64,000 nt of DNA from Streptomyces sp. NBC_00078 (GTDB lineage Bacteria; Actinomycetota; Actinomycetes; Streptomycetales; Streptomycetaceae), in contig NZ_JAPELX010000001.1 of NCBI RefSeq assembly GCF_026343335.1, positions 3,348,001-3,412,000 of the forward strand, in the 5' to 3' direction. The translations under genes were made by a program, and so were the position numbers. This document shows positions 45,359-53,656 of this stretch, piece by piece. A model generated the notes under the pieces. That model was not told where the DNA came from. It made no database searches and was given only the letters and a program-made list of their open reading frames with translations. Every line of letters starts with the position of its first letter. Position 1 is the stretch's first letter.

Positions 45359-46006
45359 TCAATCCTTCCCGCGGCCCCGGCGCGCGCTCAGAAGCGCCAC
45401 GGCGGCCGCGGCGACGCCCACGAGGACGAGCCCGGTGACGGCCTGCCCGGTGCCGGGTCCGGCCGCGCTGACGTCCACGGTGGCGAAGCGCGCGGTTCCG
45501 CCTCCGCCCGCGTGGACGGGGGCGACGGGGGACGCCGGGGCGGCGGGCGAAACCGGGGCGCGGGGCACTGCAGGGACGGCGGAAGAGTCGTCGGACAGCG
45601 CCTGGGCCTCCGGCTCCGACTGCGCCTGCCCCTGCCCCTGCCCCTGCGACCCCGTCTCCGACGGCGATACGACAGTGAGCCTGCCCTTGACCTGGAAGCC
45701 GCCGCACGTGATGTTCACGTCGTACGGGCCGGCTTCGGCAGAGGCGCGGACCCGGGTGTCCCCGGCGAGGGTGCCGTCGGTGCCCGCGAGCCGGGCGTCC
45801 GCGACGAACGCCGTGGAGTGCGCGGTGGCCGTCCTTTTGGCGCAGCCGGTCACCCGGAGCGCGAGGTCGGCGCCGGGGGCGGGGGCCGACGGGGTCACCG
45901 AGAGGCCCGCTGGGCCCCCGTCCGCCCCGTCCGCCGCGTGCGCCGTAGGCGTGAGGGCGCAGGCGGCCAGGAGCCCTGTGCAGAGAGTGAGACGTAGTGA
46001 GCCCAT
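45359..46006 (-). CDS. Secreted membrane-tethered protein, probable sortase substrate
   Basis: This 215-residue protein has a signal peptide at about 1-24 (CTGLLAACALTPTAHA), an Ig-like beta-rich domain with two Cys (VTGCAKR and ITCGG, likely a disulfide), a Gln/Gly/Pro/Ala linker, then a C-terminal hydrophobic helix and RRGRGKD. Before that helix stands GPGTG, a degenerate xPxTG-type sorting motif. GGAGG lies 6 bases before ATG 46006, flanked by a CCTCC that could pair with it. It shares an operon with sortase F. Confidence 0.75.
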   Translation of the reverse strand: MGSLRLTLCTGLLAACALTPTAHAADGADGGPAGLSVTPSAPAPGADLALRVTGCAKRTATAHSTAFVADARLAGTDGTLAGDTRVRASAEAGPYDVNITCGGFQVKGRLTVVSPSETGSQGQGQGQAQSEPEAQALSDDSSAVPAVPRAPVSPAAPASPVAPVHAGGGGTARFATVDVSAAGPGTGQAVTGLVLVGVAAAAVALLSARRGRGKD

Positions 46007-46118
46007 CGTGAACCTCCAGATACCAGGAGGCTCCTCCCCGGGCCCGGGCCTCGCATCCGCAGCGGCGCCGCACTGCTCCAAACGGGTTACGAAGGGTTTC
46101 GGAACGGCCCTGACCAGG

Positions 46119-46898
46119 TCAGATCCGGTCGACCAGATCCGCGATCGAGTCGACGATCTTGGACGGCCGGTACGGGAAGTCCTCGACCTGCTCGGGCCGG
46201 GTCAGCCCGGTGAGCACCAGGAACGTCTGCATCCCGGCCTCCATGCCGGCCAGCACGTCGGTGTCCATGCGGTCGCCGATCATCGCGCTGGTCTCGGAGT
46301 GGGCGCCGATCGCGTTGAGCCCGGTGCGCATCATCAGCGGGTTGGGCTTGCCGGCGAAGTACGGCTGCTTGCCGGTCGCCTTGGTGATCAGCGCGGCCAC
46401 CGCGCCGGTCGCGGGCAGCGCGCCCTCGGCGGAGGGGCCGGTCTCGTCGGGGTTGGTGCAGATGAAACGGGCGCCGGCGTCGATCAGCCGTACCGCCTTG
46501 GTCATGGCCTCGAAGGAATACGTCCGCGTCTCGCCGAGGACGACATAGTCGGGCTCGTGGTCGGTGAGGATGTACCCGATGTCGTGCAGTGCGGTGGTGA
46601 GACCCGCCTCGCCGATGACGTACGCCGAGCCGCCCGGCCGCTGGTCGTCCAGGAACTGGGCGGTGGCGAGCGCCGAGGTCCAGATGGACTCGACCGGCAC
46701 GTCCAGGCCCATGCGCCGCAGCCGGGCGTGCAGGTCGCGCGGGGTGTAGATCGAGTTGTTGGTGAGGACCAGGAAGGGCTTGCCGGACTCGCGGAGCTTC
46801 TTCAGGAAGGCGTCGGCGCCGGGGATCGGTACGCCCTCGTGGATGAGCACACCGTCCATGTCGGTGAGCCACGACTCGATGGGCCTGCGGTCTGCCAT
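46119..46898 (-). CDS. HAD-IIA sugar-phosphate phosphatase (NagD family)
   Basis: This 259-residue enzyme has motif I WLTDMDGVLIHEG (Asp nucleophile about 13, general acid about 15), motif II LVLTNNS, the cap domain, Lys in YFAGKPNP and motif IV MIGDRMDTDV. Length and motif spacing fit NagD/PGP-type phosphatases acting on small phosphorylated metabolites. No operon partner is evident. Confidence 0.92.
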   Translation of the reverse strand: MADRRPIESWLTDMDGVLIHEGVPIPGADAFLKKLRESGKPFLVLTNNSIYTPRDLHARLRRMGLDVPVESIWTSALATAQFLDDQRPGGSAYVIGEAGLTTALHDIGYILTDHEPDYVVLGETRTYSFEAMTKAVRLIDAGARFICTNPDETGPSAEGALPATGAVAALITKATGKQPYFAGKPNPLMMRTGLNAIGAHSETSAMIGDRMDTDVLAGMEAGMQTFLVLTGLTRPEQVEDFPYRPSKIVDSIADLVDRI

Positions 46899-47051
46899 GT
46901 GCGGGATCTCCTGCCGTACGCGGTACTGCGTGGCCCCAGCCTAACGATCAGCTGTCGGTCGCAGACTTCCAGTCCTCAACGTAACTCTGACTGTTTCGGG
47001 CGATCTCGGTCCAGTGCGGTTCGAAGAGTGGCACGCCGTCCGTCAGCCCGG

Positions 47052-47831
47052 TCAGGGCGCGAGCAGTGCCGGCAACCGGCCGACGGAGTCGAGCACATGG
47101 GTCGCCCCGGCCGCCCGCAGCGCGTCCGCGTCGTGCGCCCCGGTGCGGACCCCGGCGACCACACCGGCGCCCGCGCGGACGCCGCTGAGCATGTCGTACG
47201 AGGTGTCGCCCGCGACGGCGATCTGCCGTACGCCGTCCGCGGCCGCCGTACGCAGGAACGCGGTCAGAACCATGTCGGGGTACGGGCGTCCGCGGCCCCC
47301 GGCGTCGGCGGGGCACAGCGTCAGGGGCACCAGGTCCTGCCAGCCGAGCGCGGACAGGATCGCGTCCTGTGTGGTGCGCGCGAAGCCGGTGGTCAGTACG
47401 ACCGTACGGCCCTGCGCGGTGAGCTCCTCGATGGCCTCGCGCGCGCCGGGCAGCGGCGCGATCCTGCCGCCGTCGACGAGATCCGCGTACGCCGCCTCGA
47501 AGGCGGCGTTGGCGCGTTGCGCGAGTCGCTCGTCCCCGAACAGGTGCCTGAAGACGGAGATCTTGGACTCGCCCATGGTGGCGCGGACGTGGTCCAGCAT
47601 CGAGTCGGGCTCGGCGTCGAGGTGCCGTGCGGCCGCCGCGAAGGCCTGCTCGACGAGGCCACCGTCGGCGACGGTGGTGCCGGCCATGTCGAGAACGACG
47701 AGCCGGATGTCGCGGGGGTCCGTGGTCATCATGCGGGTGTCCGTGGTCGTCACGTGCGTGTCCTTGGCCGTGTGGGGGTCCGTGGTCATGTGGGGGTCCG
47801 TGGTCATGTGGAGGTTGGTCAACTTCCTCAC
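47052..47831 (-). CDS. Phosphonatase-like HAD hydrolase
   Basis: This up to 259-residue enzyme of the phosphonoacetaldehyde-hydrolase-like group has nucleophile Asp in LVVLDMAGTTV, VVLTTGFARTTQ, RPYPDM and VAGDTSYDML. GTG 47831 overlaps the stop of the oxidoreductase gene (GTGA); alternative ATGs follow inside a repeated N-terminal tract (MTTDPH twice, then TTDTR, TTDPR), encoded by 18-21-bp repeats. With the upstream flavoenzyme it forms the pair associated with breakdown of aminophosphonates to Pi. Confidence 0.85.
   Translation of the reverse strand: MRKLTNLHMTTDPHMTTDPHTAKDTHVTTTDTRMMTTDPRDIRLVVLDMAGTTVADGGLVEQAFAAAARHLDAEPDSMLDHVRATMGESKISVFRHLFGDERLAQRANAAFEAAYADLVDGGRIAPLPGAREAIEELTAQGRTVVLTTGFARTTQDAILSALGWQDLVPLTLCPADAGGRGRPYPDMVLTAFLRTAAADGVRQIAVAGDTSYDMLSGVRAGAGVVAGVRTGAHDADALRAAGATHVLDSVGRLPALLAP
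47712..47806. repeat. 18-21-bp tandem repeats at the 5' end of the phosphonatase gene
   Basis: TGTGGGGGTCCGTGGTCA occurs twice exactly (47771-47788 and 47789-47806), with diverged 18-21-bp copies down to 47712. All are in frame, adding or removing short MTTDPH-like peptides and start codons. Confidence 0.8.
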
Positions 47832-48952
47832 CAGCCGAGTTCGTTCGCGGTGGATTCGGCGATCGCGGGCGAGCAGGTCATCCCGCGCCCGCCGGGTCCG
47901 GTGACCAGCCACACCGCGTCGCCCACCTGCTGCCGGTGCACGACCCGCGCCGGATCGGTGCACTGCGCGTACACCCCCGCCCAGCGGCGCCGGATCTTCG
48001 GCAGCGGGCGGCCGAGGAGGGACTCGACGACCCCGGTGAGGTGGTCGTAGGGGTCCTCGGCGGTGTCGAAGGCGAAGGGGTGCTCGTACTCGTGGGTGTC
48101 GCCGATGGTCAGCCCGCCGTCGGCGCGCTGGACCATGAGGAGCTGCATACGGTGGTCCCGTGCCGTGGGGGCCTGCGGTTGCCGGGCGTTGAGTTCGTCG
48201 AGCGCCCCGGACGCGTACGCCGGGTAGTACCGGAAGCTGTCCGCGTCCGCGACGGACGTGGTGAGCGGCTCACCGAGGGGGTCGGTCTGCATCATCTGCA
48301 GGCGTACGCGGCGGACGGGCAGGTCGGGTCCGGCGAGTTCCCTCACGAGGCCGCCGAGCGAGGCTCCTGTGCACAGGACGACGGCGTCGGCGTGGTGCAC
48401 CTCGCCGTGATCGTCCCGGACCGCAGCGGCGCCGACGACGTCCCGGACCTCCCGCCCGGGCAGGAAAGTGTAGTTCGGGGACTTCAACAGTTCGGCGCGC
48501 AGGGCGAGTTGAGCGGTACGCGGCTCCACGGCGCCGTCGCGCTCGCAGTGGAGGGCGGCGGTGAACTCGCCGCGCAGGGCGGGGTTCAGGGCACGGGCCT
48601 CGGCAGGTGCGAGGAGCTTGTATGCGCGGGCGGCGGAGTCCTCCCGCGCCACGGCGGCCTCCGCGACGGCGAGTTCGAGGGGGCCGCGGACGACGGTCAG
48701 GGAGCCGTTGGCCCGGAACCCGAGCCCGGGCACGCGCTCGCCGATCCGCTCCCACAACTCCCGTGCCCTGAGGGCTGTTTCGAGTTCCTCTCCGCCTGCT
48801 CGCCCACTCACCCAGATCTGCCCGAAGTTGCGCAGGGAGGCGCCGCGGGCCTCGGCCTCGCGCTCGATCTGCACGACCTCGTGGCCGCGTTCCACTGCCT
48901 GCCAGGCGTGCATGGTGCCCACCACGCCTGCTCCGACGACTGTCACTTTCAC
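47828..48952 (-). CDS. FAD-dependent oxidoreductase, TIGR03364 (HpnW-like)
   Basis: This 374-residue DAO-family flavoenzyme has the dinucleotide motif VTVVGAGVVGTMHAW at the N-terminus, SLRNFGQIW (about 40-48), and the C-terminal VTGPGGRGMTCSPAIAE. The TIGR03364 group is found next to phosphonatase-like hydrolases, as here, and is proposed to oxidatively deaminate an aminophosphonate. GTG 48952 is used behind GAGGAG. It is preceded by a candidate GntR site and the GntR gene, and followed by the hydrolase gene with a 4-bp overlap. Confidence 0.87.
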   Translation of the reverse strand: MKVTVVGAGVVGTMHAWQAVERGHEVVQIEREAEARGASLRNFGQIWVSGRAGGEELETALRARELWERIGERVPGLGFRANGSLTVVRGPLELAVAEAAVAREDSAARAYKLLAPAEARALNPALRGEFTAALHCERDGAVEPRTAQLALRAELLKSPNYTFLPGREVRDVVGAAAVRDDHGEVHHADAVVLCTGASLGGLVRELAGPDLPVRRVRLQMMQTDPLGEPLTTSVADADSFRYYPAYASGALDELNARQPQAPTARDHRMQLLMVQRADGGLTIGDTHEYEHPFAFDTAEDPYDHLTGVVESLLGRPLPKIRRRWAGVYAQCTDPARVVHRQQVGDAVWLVTGPGGRGMTCSPAIAESTANELGW

Positions 48953-49027
48953 GGCGGCCACGCTCCTCGCGCAGAGAGATCCGGAGGAATCCGGCTGACA
49001 ACGAGAGCCTGAACGAGTCATCCCATT

Positions 49028-49039
49028 TGGGCTAGACCC
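49028..49039. promoter_or_regulatory. Candidate GntR (HutC-type) operator
   Basis: TGGGCTAGACCC is a near-palindrome around CTAG; its complement matches 10 of 12 bases of TGGTCTAGACCA, the site type used by HutC-subfamily GntR regulators such as DasR. It lies between the GntR gene and the oxidoreductase gene, 76 bp before the latter's start. Confidence 0.5.
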
Positions 49040-49084
49040 GTTATGCTTTTGTCATGCGACTTCGAGGTGTGGCGGGGTGCGGAC

Positions 49085-49840
49085 TCAGCCTTGGAGATGC
49101 GCGGTGAACGAGAACCGGTCCCCGCGGTACAAGGTCCGCACCCGCTCCAGCGGCTGCCCCTCGGTGTCTCGCGAGATCCGGTGGATGAGCAGCATCGGAA
49201 GGGCCGGCGGGGTCCCGACGAGCAGGGCCTCGCGGGGCGTGGCCAGCACCGTCTCGATCCGCTCGTCGGCGTCCCCGAAGCCGATGCCACGGTCGAGGAG
49301 GTAGCCGTAGAAGGAGGAGTCGGGCGCGAAGTCGGTGTCGAGGCGGGGGACGCGGGCCACGGCGACGTAGGTGCTCTCCAGGCCGACCCGTTCGTCGTCT
49401 GCGAGCAGCACGCGCTCCAGGTGCCAGACGGGTTCGCCGCGTTCGAGGCCGGTCTCGGCGGCGAGCGCGTCCGGGCAGGGGAAGCGGTCGAGGGTGACGA
49501 GGCTGCGGCCGGGGGTGCGACCCTGCCGCCGTACGCCCTCGGTGTAGCTGGCGAGGGAGAGGGGCTGTTCGAGCTTGGGGCCCGCGACGACGGTGCCTCG
49601 TCCCTGCCGGCGCAGCTTGCCCTCCAGCACCAGCTCGCGCAGCGCCTGCCGTACGGTCTCCCGCGCGACCCCGTACTCCTCCGAGAGGTCCCGCTCGGTG
49701 GGGATGGCACCGCCTTCCCCCAGCTCGCCGACGAGGCGGTCGATGCGCGCCTTCACCGCGTAGTACTTCGGGATGCGGCCGTGTTCCGGGATGCCGGAGC
49801 GGACGGGGGCACCGGGGGCCTGGTCGTTCGGGTAGTCCAC
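49085..49840 (-). CDS. GntR-family regulator, HutC/UTRA type
   Basis: This 251-residue regulator has a winged helix (about 25-90: IPTERDLSEEYGVARETVRQALRELVLEGKLRRQGRGT) and a UTRA ligand domain (about 105-245: GEPVWHLERVLLADDERVGLESTYV, RISRDTEGQPLERVRTLYRGDRF). It precedes the aminophosphonate genes on the same strand, comparable in position to PhnF-type regulators. GTG 49840 has no ribosome site and may be leaderless. Confidence 0.92.
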   Translation of the reverse strand: MDYPNDQAPGAPVRSGIPEHGRIPKYYAVKARIDRLVGELGEGGAIPTERDLSEEYGVARETVRQALRELVLEGKLRRQGRGTVVAGPKLEQPLSLASYTEGVRRQGRTPGRSLVTLDRFPCPDALAAETGLERGEPVWHLERVLLADDERVGLESTYVAVARVPRLDTDFAPDSSFYGYLLDRGIGFGDADERIETVLATPREALLVGTPPALPMLLIHRISRDTEGQPLERVRTLYRGDRFSFTAHLQG

Positions 49841-49900
49841 GGGAGGGATCGTCGCAGACGCCGCGCCACGCCACGGCGGGTACGGCCCGGACCCGGGCCG

Positions 49901-50752
49901 TCAGCGCCGCCGTCGCGCCCGTGGCCTGAGGGCCAGCAGCACGGCGCCGGCGGTGACGAGGAGGACGGCGGCGGCACCGACGAGTCCGCCCGCGGTGCCG
50001 AGGCCGGTGCTGGCCAGCTCGTCGGCGAAGGGGAGGCCCGGGTCGTGGTCGGGTGGCGGGGTGGCGGTACCGGAGGCACTGGGAGAGGTACTGGAGGTAC
50101 TGGAGGTGCCAGCGGTACTAGAGGTGCCAGCGGTACTAGAGGTGCCAGCGGTACTGGAGGTGCCGGTGGCGGGGCTCTCGGACGGCGCCCCGGTGGGGTC
50201 GTCCTGGATGCGGAAGGGGTAGTCGTTGGACTGCCCGACCCAGTCGCCGTCGTCGTTGTGGCGCTGGACGACGGCGGCGTTCACGGTGACCTTGTTGGGC
50301 ACGGCGTCCGAGGTCAGCGCGAGCCGGACCTTCACCGTGACGGTCTTTCCGGGCCCGACCGTGAGGCCGGGGGACCCGTCGTCGAAGGCGCCCACGAGCT
50401 CCTGCTCGTCGGTGCTCTCGAAGCGGACGGGGTGCGGGTGGCCGCCGTCGTAGAACTCCAGACGGGGCTGAGAGGGCTTCAGGGCGCGCTTGTCGTCGAC
50501 GAGCACGACGACCGGGTGGATGTTTCCGCAGGTCCCGCGGGTGGTGTTGGTGACATCCAGATACCAGGTGCCATAACCGCCGCCCGCCTCGTAGGCGTCC
50601 GGGCCACCGTGGATACGGCTGGTGAGGGGAAAGCGGCGGTTGTCCGGAGCGGCGCAGGCGGGACCGGGGGCCGCGTGCGCCGGGCTCGCCACGGAGAGAA
50701 GGGCGGCTGCTGCCAGGCAGAGGGAGACGGGCGTGCAGAGTCGCATGAACAT
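49901..50752 (-). CDS. Surface protein with LAXTG sorting signal
   Basis: This 283-residue protein has a signal peptide at about 1-28 (LCLAAAALLSVASPAHA), a beta-rich N-terminal domain with three Cys, a Ser/Thr-rich spacer containing AGTSST repeats, and a C-terminal LASTG followed by a hydrophobic helix and RPRARRRR. LAXTG is the motif used by class E sortases in Streptomyces. The start could also be ATG 50746. The Ser/Thr repeats are encoded by about 18-bp tandem units (50098-50160). Confidence 0.85.
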   Translation of the reverse strand: MFMRLCTPVSLCLAAAALLSVASPAHAAPGPACAAPDNRRFPLTSRIHGGPDAYEAGGGYGTWYLDVTNTTRGTCGNIHPVVVLVDDKRALKPSQPRLEFYDGGHPHPVRFESTDEQELVGAFDDGSPGLTVGPGKTVTVKVRLALTSDAVPNKVTVNAAVVQRHNDDGDWVGQSNDYPFRIQDDPTGAPSESPATGTSSTAGTSSTAGTSSTAGTSSTSSTSPSASGTATPPPDHDPGLPFADELASTGLGTAGGLVGAAAVLLVTAGAVLLALRPRARRRR

Positions 50753-50916
50753 GTGACTGTGCCTGGTGGGGACCGCCGCGATACGGCGCCGCTCCGCACG
50801 ACCCCACAAGACCCCTCGATCAGCCCACCCACACCCGCACCCACCGCCGGCCCGCCTGCGCCAACCATCCGCCCACCCGCCGCAACAGCCGTCAGCCAGC
50901 CTGCGCCAACCACCCG

Positions 50917-51059
50917 CCACCTCAGCCATCGGCCCGCCTGCGCCAATCCGCCCGCCCGCCTGCTCGCCACCTCAGCCATCGGCCCGCCTGCGCCAATCCG
51001 CCCGCCCGCCTGCTCGCCACCTCAGCCATCGGCCCGCCTGCGCCAACCATCTGCCCACC
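50917..51059. repeat. 50-bp tandem repeat in a gene-free spacer
   Basis: A 50-bp unit starting CCACCTCAGCCATCGGCCCG occurs at 50917-50966 and 50967-51016, and partially from 51017. The spacer 50753-51250 also holds CCACCGGC-type short repeats (about 51152-51205) and GCCTGCTC octamers (about 51218-51243). The CTCAGCCATCGGCCCGCC part equals the 3' end of the ROK gene. No gene is visible. Confidence 0.85.
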
Positions 51060-51250
51060 CGCGGCAACAGCCGCCGGGCCTCAGCCGCCCGCGGTAGGCC
51101 CTGAGCCGCCTGCCGCCCGCCATCAGCCGTCAGCCAGCCTGCTCCAACCATCCGCCACCGGCCACCGACCACCGGCCACCGGCCACCGGCCACCGGCCAC
51201 CGGCCAGCCTGCGCCAATCCGCCTGCTCGCCTGCTCGCCTGCTCGCCGCC

Positions 51251-52399
51251 TCAGCCATCGGCCCGCCCGAACAGCGGTGCCAACACCAGCTGCGCCGCCC
51301 CCTCGGCGACCCCGCCCGAGGCAACCCGTACCGACACCGCCGGCTCGCCCACTCGCCGGGCACGCTCGTCGAGGACGGCGCCCACCCCCCGTACGAAGAC
51401 GTCCGGGGCGGCCGTGACGGTGCGGCCGCCGAGGAGGACGAGGTCGATGTCGAGCAGGGCGACCAGGTTGCCGGCCGCTGTGCCGAGCACGCGTGCCGCC
51501 TCGTCGACCCGGCCGCGTGCCACCGCGGCCAGACACAGCGCCTCGACGCAGCCGCGGTTGCCGCAGCCGCACAGCGGTCCGTCCAGCTGGACGACCTGGT
51601 GCCCGAACTCACCGGCCCCGGTACGGGCGCCCCGGTGCACGGTCCCGCCGAGGACGAGTCCGGCACCGAGTCCCGTACCGAGATACAGATAGGCGAAGGA
51701 CCCGCCCTCGCCTTCGACGGCCAGCCGGAGCGCGGCCGCGTTGGTGTCCTTGTCCAGGACGACCGGCACCCCGAGCCGCCGCGCGAGCGCGTCCCGCAGC
51801 GGGAAGCCGTCCCACTCGGGGAATCCCGTCACCCGGTGCAGAACACCGCGGGCGTGGTCGAGGGGACCGGGCAGGGCGACACCCGCGCCGAGGAGGGACC
51901 CGGCGTCCAGTCCTCCCGGCACCGCGCCCAGCAGCGCGCCCGTCTCTCCCGCGACCGCCGCCACCACGGCCTCCGGCCCCACCCCCAGGTCCAGCGAGGT
52001 GCGACGCTCCCCCACCACGGCGCCCGTGAGATCGACCAGCACCGTCCGCAGTTCGTCCCGGTCCAGATGCAGCCCGACCGCGTGCCCCGCCTCAGGCACG
52101 AGCCGCAGCACCGTACGGGGCTTGCCCCCGGTCGAGGCGCGGCGGCCCGCCTCCGCAACGAGCCCGTCGGCGCGCAGCCGGGCAGTGATCTTGCTGACGG
52201 CCTGCGGGGTCAGCCCGGTCCGCTCGGCGAGTTCGAGCCGGCTGATCCCGTCCGCACCGGCCGTGCGCAGCAGGTCGAGTACGAGCGCCATGTTGTGACT
52301 GCGCAGCGCCGGCAGATTCGCGCCGACGGGCCAGGACACACCGGCCACCCCACCGGTCACACCGGCCATTCCATCGGTCACTCCAGTCGCCTCTGTCAC
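51251..52399 (-). CDS. ROK-family transcriptional repressor
   Basis: This 382-residue regulator has an N-terminal winged helix (about 30-90: GISRLELAERTGLTPQAVSKITARLRADGLV) and a ROK sugar-kinase-like domain with GAGVALPGPLD, TGLGAGLVL, the GEFGH motif and the zinc-binding CGCGNRGCVEAL (about 279-290). GTG 52399 follows GGAGG. It is divergent from the Gfo/Idh/MocA gene; a 27-bp inverted repeat in between is its likely operator. The inducer is unknown, probably a sugar or polyol. Confidence 0.92.
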   Translation of the reverse strand: MTEATGVTDGMAGVTGGVAGVSWPVGANLPALRSHNMALVLDLLRTAGADGISRLELAERTGLTPQAVSKITARLRADGLVAEAGRRASTGGKPRTVLRLVPEAGHAVGLHLDRDELRTVLVDLTGAVVGERRTSLDLGVGPEAVVAAVAGETGALLGAVPGGLDAGSLLGAGVALPGPLDHARGVLHRVTGFPEWDGFPLRDALARRLGVPVVLDKDTNAAALRLAVEGEGGSFAYLYLGTGLGAGLVLGGTVHRGARTGAGEFGHQVVQLDGPLCGCGNRGCVEALCLAAVARGRVDEAARVLGTAAGNLVALLDIDLVLLGGRTVTAAPDVFVRGVGAVLDERARRVGEPAVSVRVASGGVAEGAAQLVLAPLFGRADG

Positions 52400-52532
52400 C
52401 GAGGTCCTCCGGTCACTCCCACCGGACGTGCCGTCCCGGCCCGGCAGGTCTCCGCGGCCCCTGCCTCTGCCTCTACCCCTGCCCCTGCCGCCCCGCTCAT
52501 CCTGTCCACGCCGTCATTGTCCCCCGCGCTTG

Positions 52533-52559
52533 CACTTTGGCAACAGCGTTGCGAAAGTG
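52533..52559. promoter_or_regulatory. Probable operator of the ROK regulator
   Basis: CACTTTGGCAAC-agc-GTTGCGAAAGTG: 12-bp arms complementary at 11 positions with a 3-bp spacer. It ends 5 bp before the Gfo/Idh/MocA start codon. Confidence 0.75.
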
Positions 52560-52564
52560 GATGC

Positions 52565-53656
52565 ATGACTCGTACTCCTCTCCGCGTGGGTCTCATCGGC
52601 TACGGCCTCGCGGGCTCCGTCTTCCACGCCCCGCTGATCGCCGCCACCGAGGGCCTCGCCCTCGACACGGTGGTCACCTCGAACCCGGAGCGGCAGAAGC
52701 AGGCCCGCACCGAGTTCCCGGACGTACGCGTGGCGGCGGCCCCCGACGAGCTGCTCGGCCGCGCCGCCGAGCTGGACCTGATCGTCATCGCGTCCCCGAA
52801 CAGGACGCACGTCTCGCTGGCGACGGCCGCCCTGAAGGCCGGTCTCCCGGTGGTGGTGGACAAGCCCGTGGCCGGCACGGCGGCCGAGGCGCGCGAGCTG
52901 GCCGCCCTCGCCGAGGAGCGCGGCCTCCTCCTCTCCGTCTTCCAGAACCGTCGCTGGGACAACGACTTCCTGACCCTCCGCAAGCTGCTCGCCGAGGGCG
53001 AGTTGGGCGACGTATGGCGCTTCGAGTCCCGCTTCGAGCGGTGGCGCCCGCAGACCAAGGGCGGCTGGCGCGAGTCCGGCGACCCCGCAGAGATCGGAGG
53101 TCTTCTCTACGATCTCGGCAGCCATGTCGTCGACCAGGCGCTGGTCCTCTTCGGCCCGGCCGCGCAGGTGTACGCCGAGACGGACATCCGCCGCCAGGGC
53201 GCGGAGACCGACGACGACACGTTCATCGCGCTCACGCACACGAGCGGTGTGCGCTCCCACCTGTACGTCTCCGCGACGACCGCCCAACTCGGCCCGCGTT
53301 TCCGGGTGCTGGGTTCGCGGGCTGGTTACGTGAAGTACGGCCTCGACCCGCAGGAGGCGGCGCTGCGCGAGGGCAGGCGTCCGGGCACGGCAGCCGACTG
53401 GGGCACGGAGGCGGAGTCCCTGTGGGGCCGGGTCGGTGCTGGGAGTCCCCCCTCTGGCGGCGAGTCCCCGCTGACCGGCGGTGGCCGCCCCGAACCCACC
53501 CTCCCGGGCGACTACCCCGCGTACTATGCGGCCGTGACCAGGGCTCTCATCGACGGCGGCCCCAACCCGGTGACCGCTGCCGAGGCGGCCGCCGCCCTCG
53601 ACGTACTGGAGGCGGCCCGCCGTTCGGCCCGCGACCAAGTGGCGGTGACGCTGTGA
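52565..53656 (+). CDS. Gfo/Idh/MocA-family oxidoreductase
   Basis: This 363-residue NAD(P)-dependent dehydrogenase has the Rossmann motif VGLIGYGLAGSVFHAPLI (about 8-25), the catalytic EKP-type motif as VDKPVAGTAAEA (about 98-109; Asp replaces Glu) and GLLYDLGSHVVDQAL with its His (about 179-193). It likely oxidises a cyclitol or sugar. ATG 52565 is 5 bp from a regulator palindrome, so repression would block initiation directly. Its stop overlaps the next gene (GTGA). Confidence 0.9.
   Translation: MTRTPLRVGLIGYGLAGSVFHAPLIAATEGLALDTVVTSNPERQKQARTEFPDVRVAAAPDELLGRAAELDLIVIASPNRTHVSLATAALKAGLPVVVDKPVAGTAAEARELAALAEERGLLLSVFQNRRWDNDFLTLRKLLAEGELGDVWRFESRFERWRPQTKGGWRESGDPAEIGGLLYDLGSHVVDQALVLFGPAAQVYAETDIRRQGAETDDDTFIALTHTSGVRSHLYVSATTAQLGPRFRVLGSRAGYVKYGLDPQEAALREGRRPGTAADWGTEAESLWGRVGAGSPPSGGESPLTGGGRPEPTLPGDYPAYYAAVTRALIDGGPNPVTAAEAAAALDVLEAARRSARDQVAVTL

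Noticed and set aside
44269..45438. Long plus-strand frame opposite the sortase F operon
   Set aside because: Most of it is antisense to the sortase and its partner; only a short N-terminal piece looks protein-like and it lacks a convincing start.
50917..51059. Regular repeats that might be a CRISPR array
   Set aside because: The 50-bp units are directly tandem with no unique spacers and no cas genes are near; part of the unit is the end of a neighbouring gene.
52396..52596. Small minus-strand ORF in the ROK / Gfo-Idh-MocA gap
   Set aside because: It covers the operator and the divergent start codon and has Ala/Gly-rich composition typical of chance frames.
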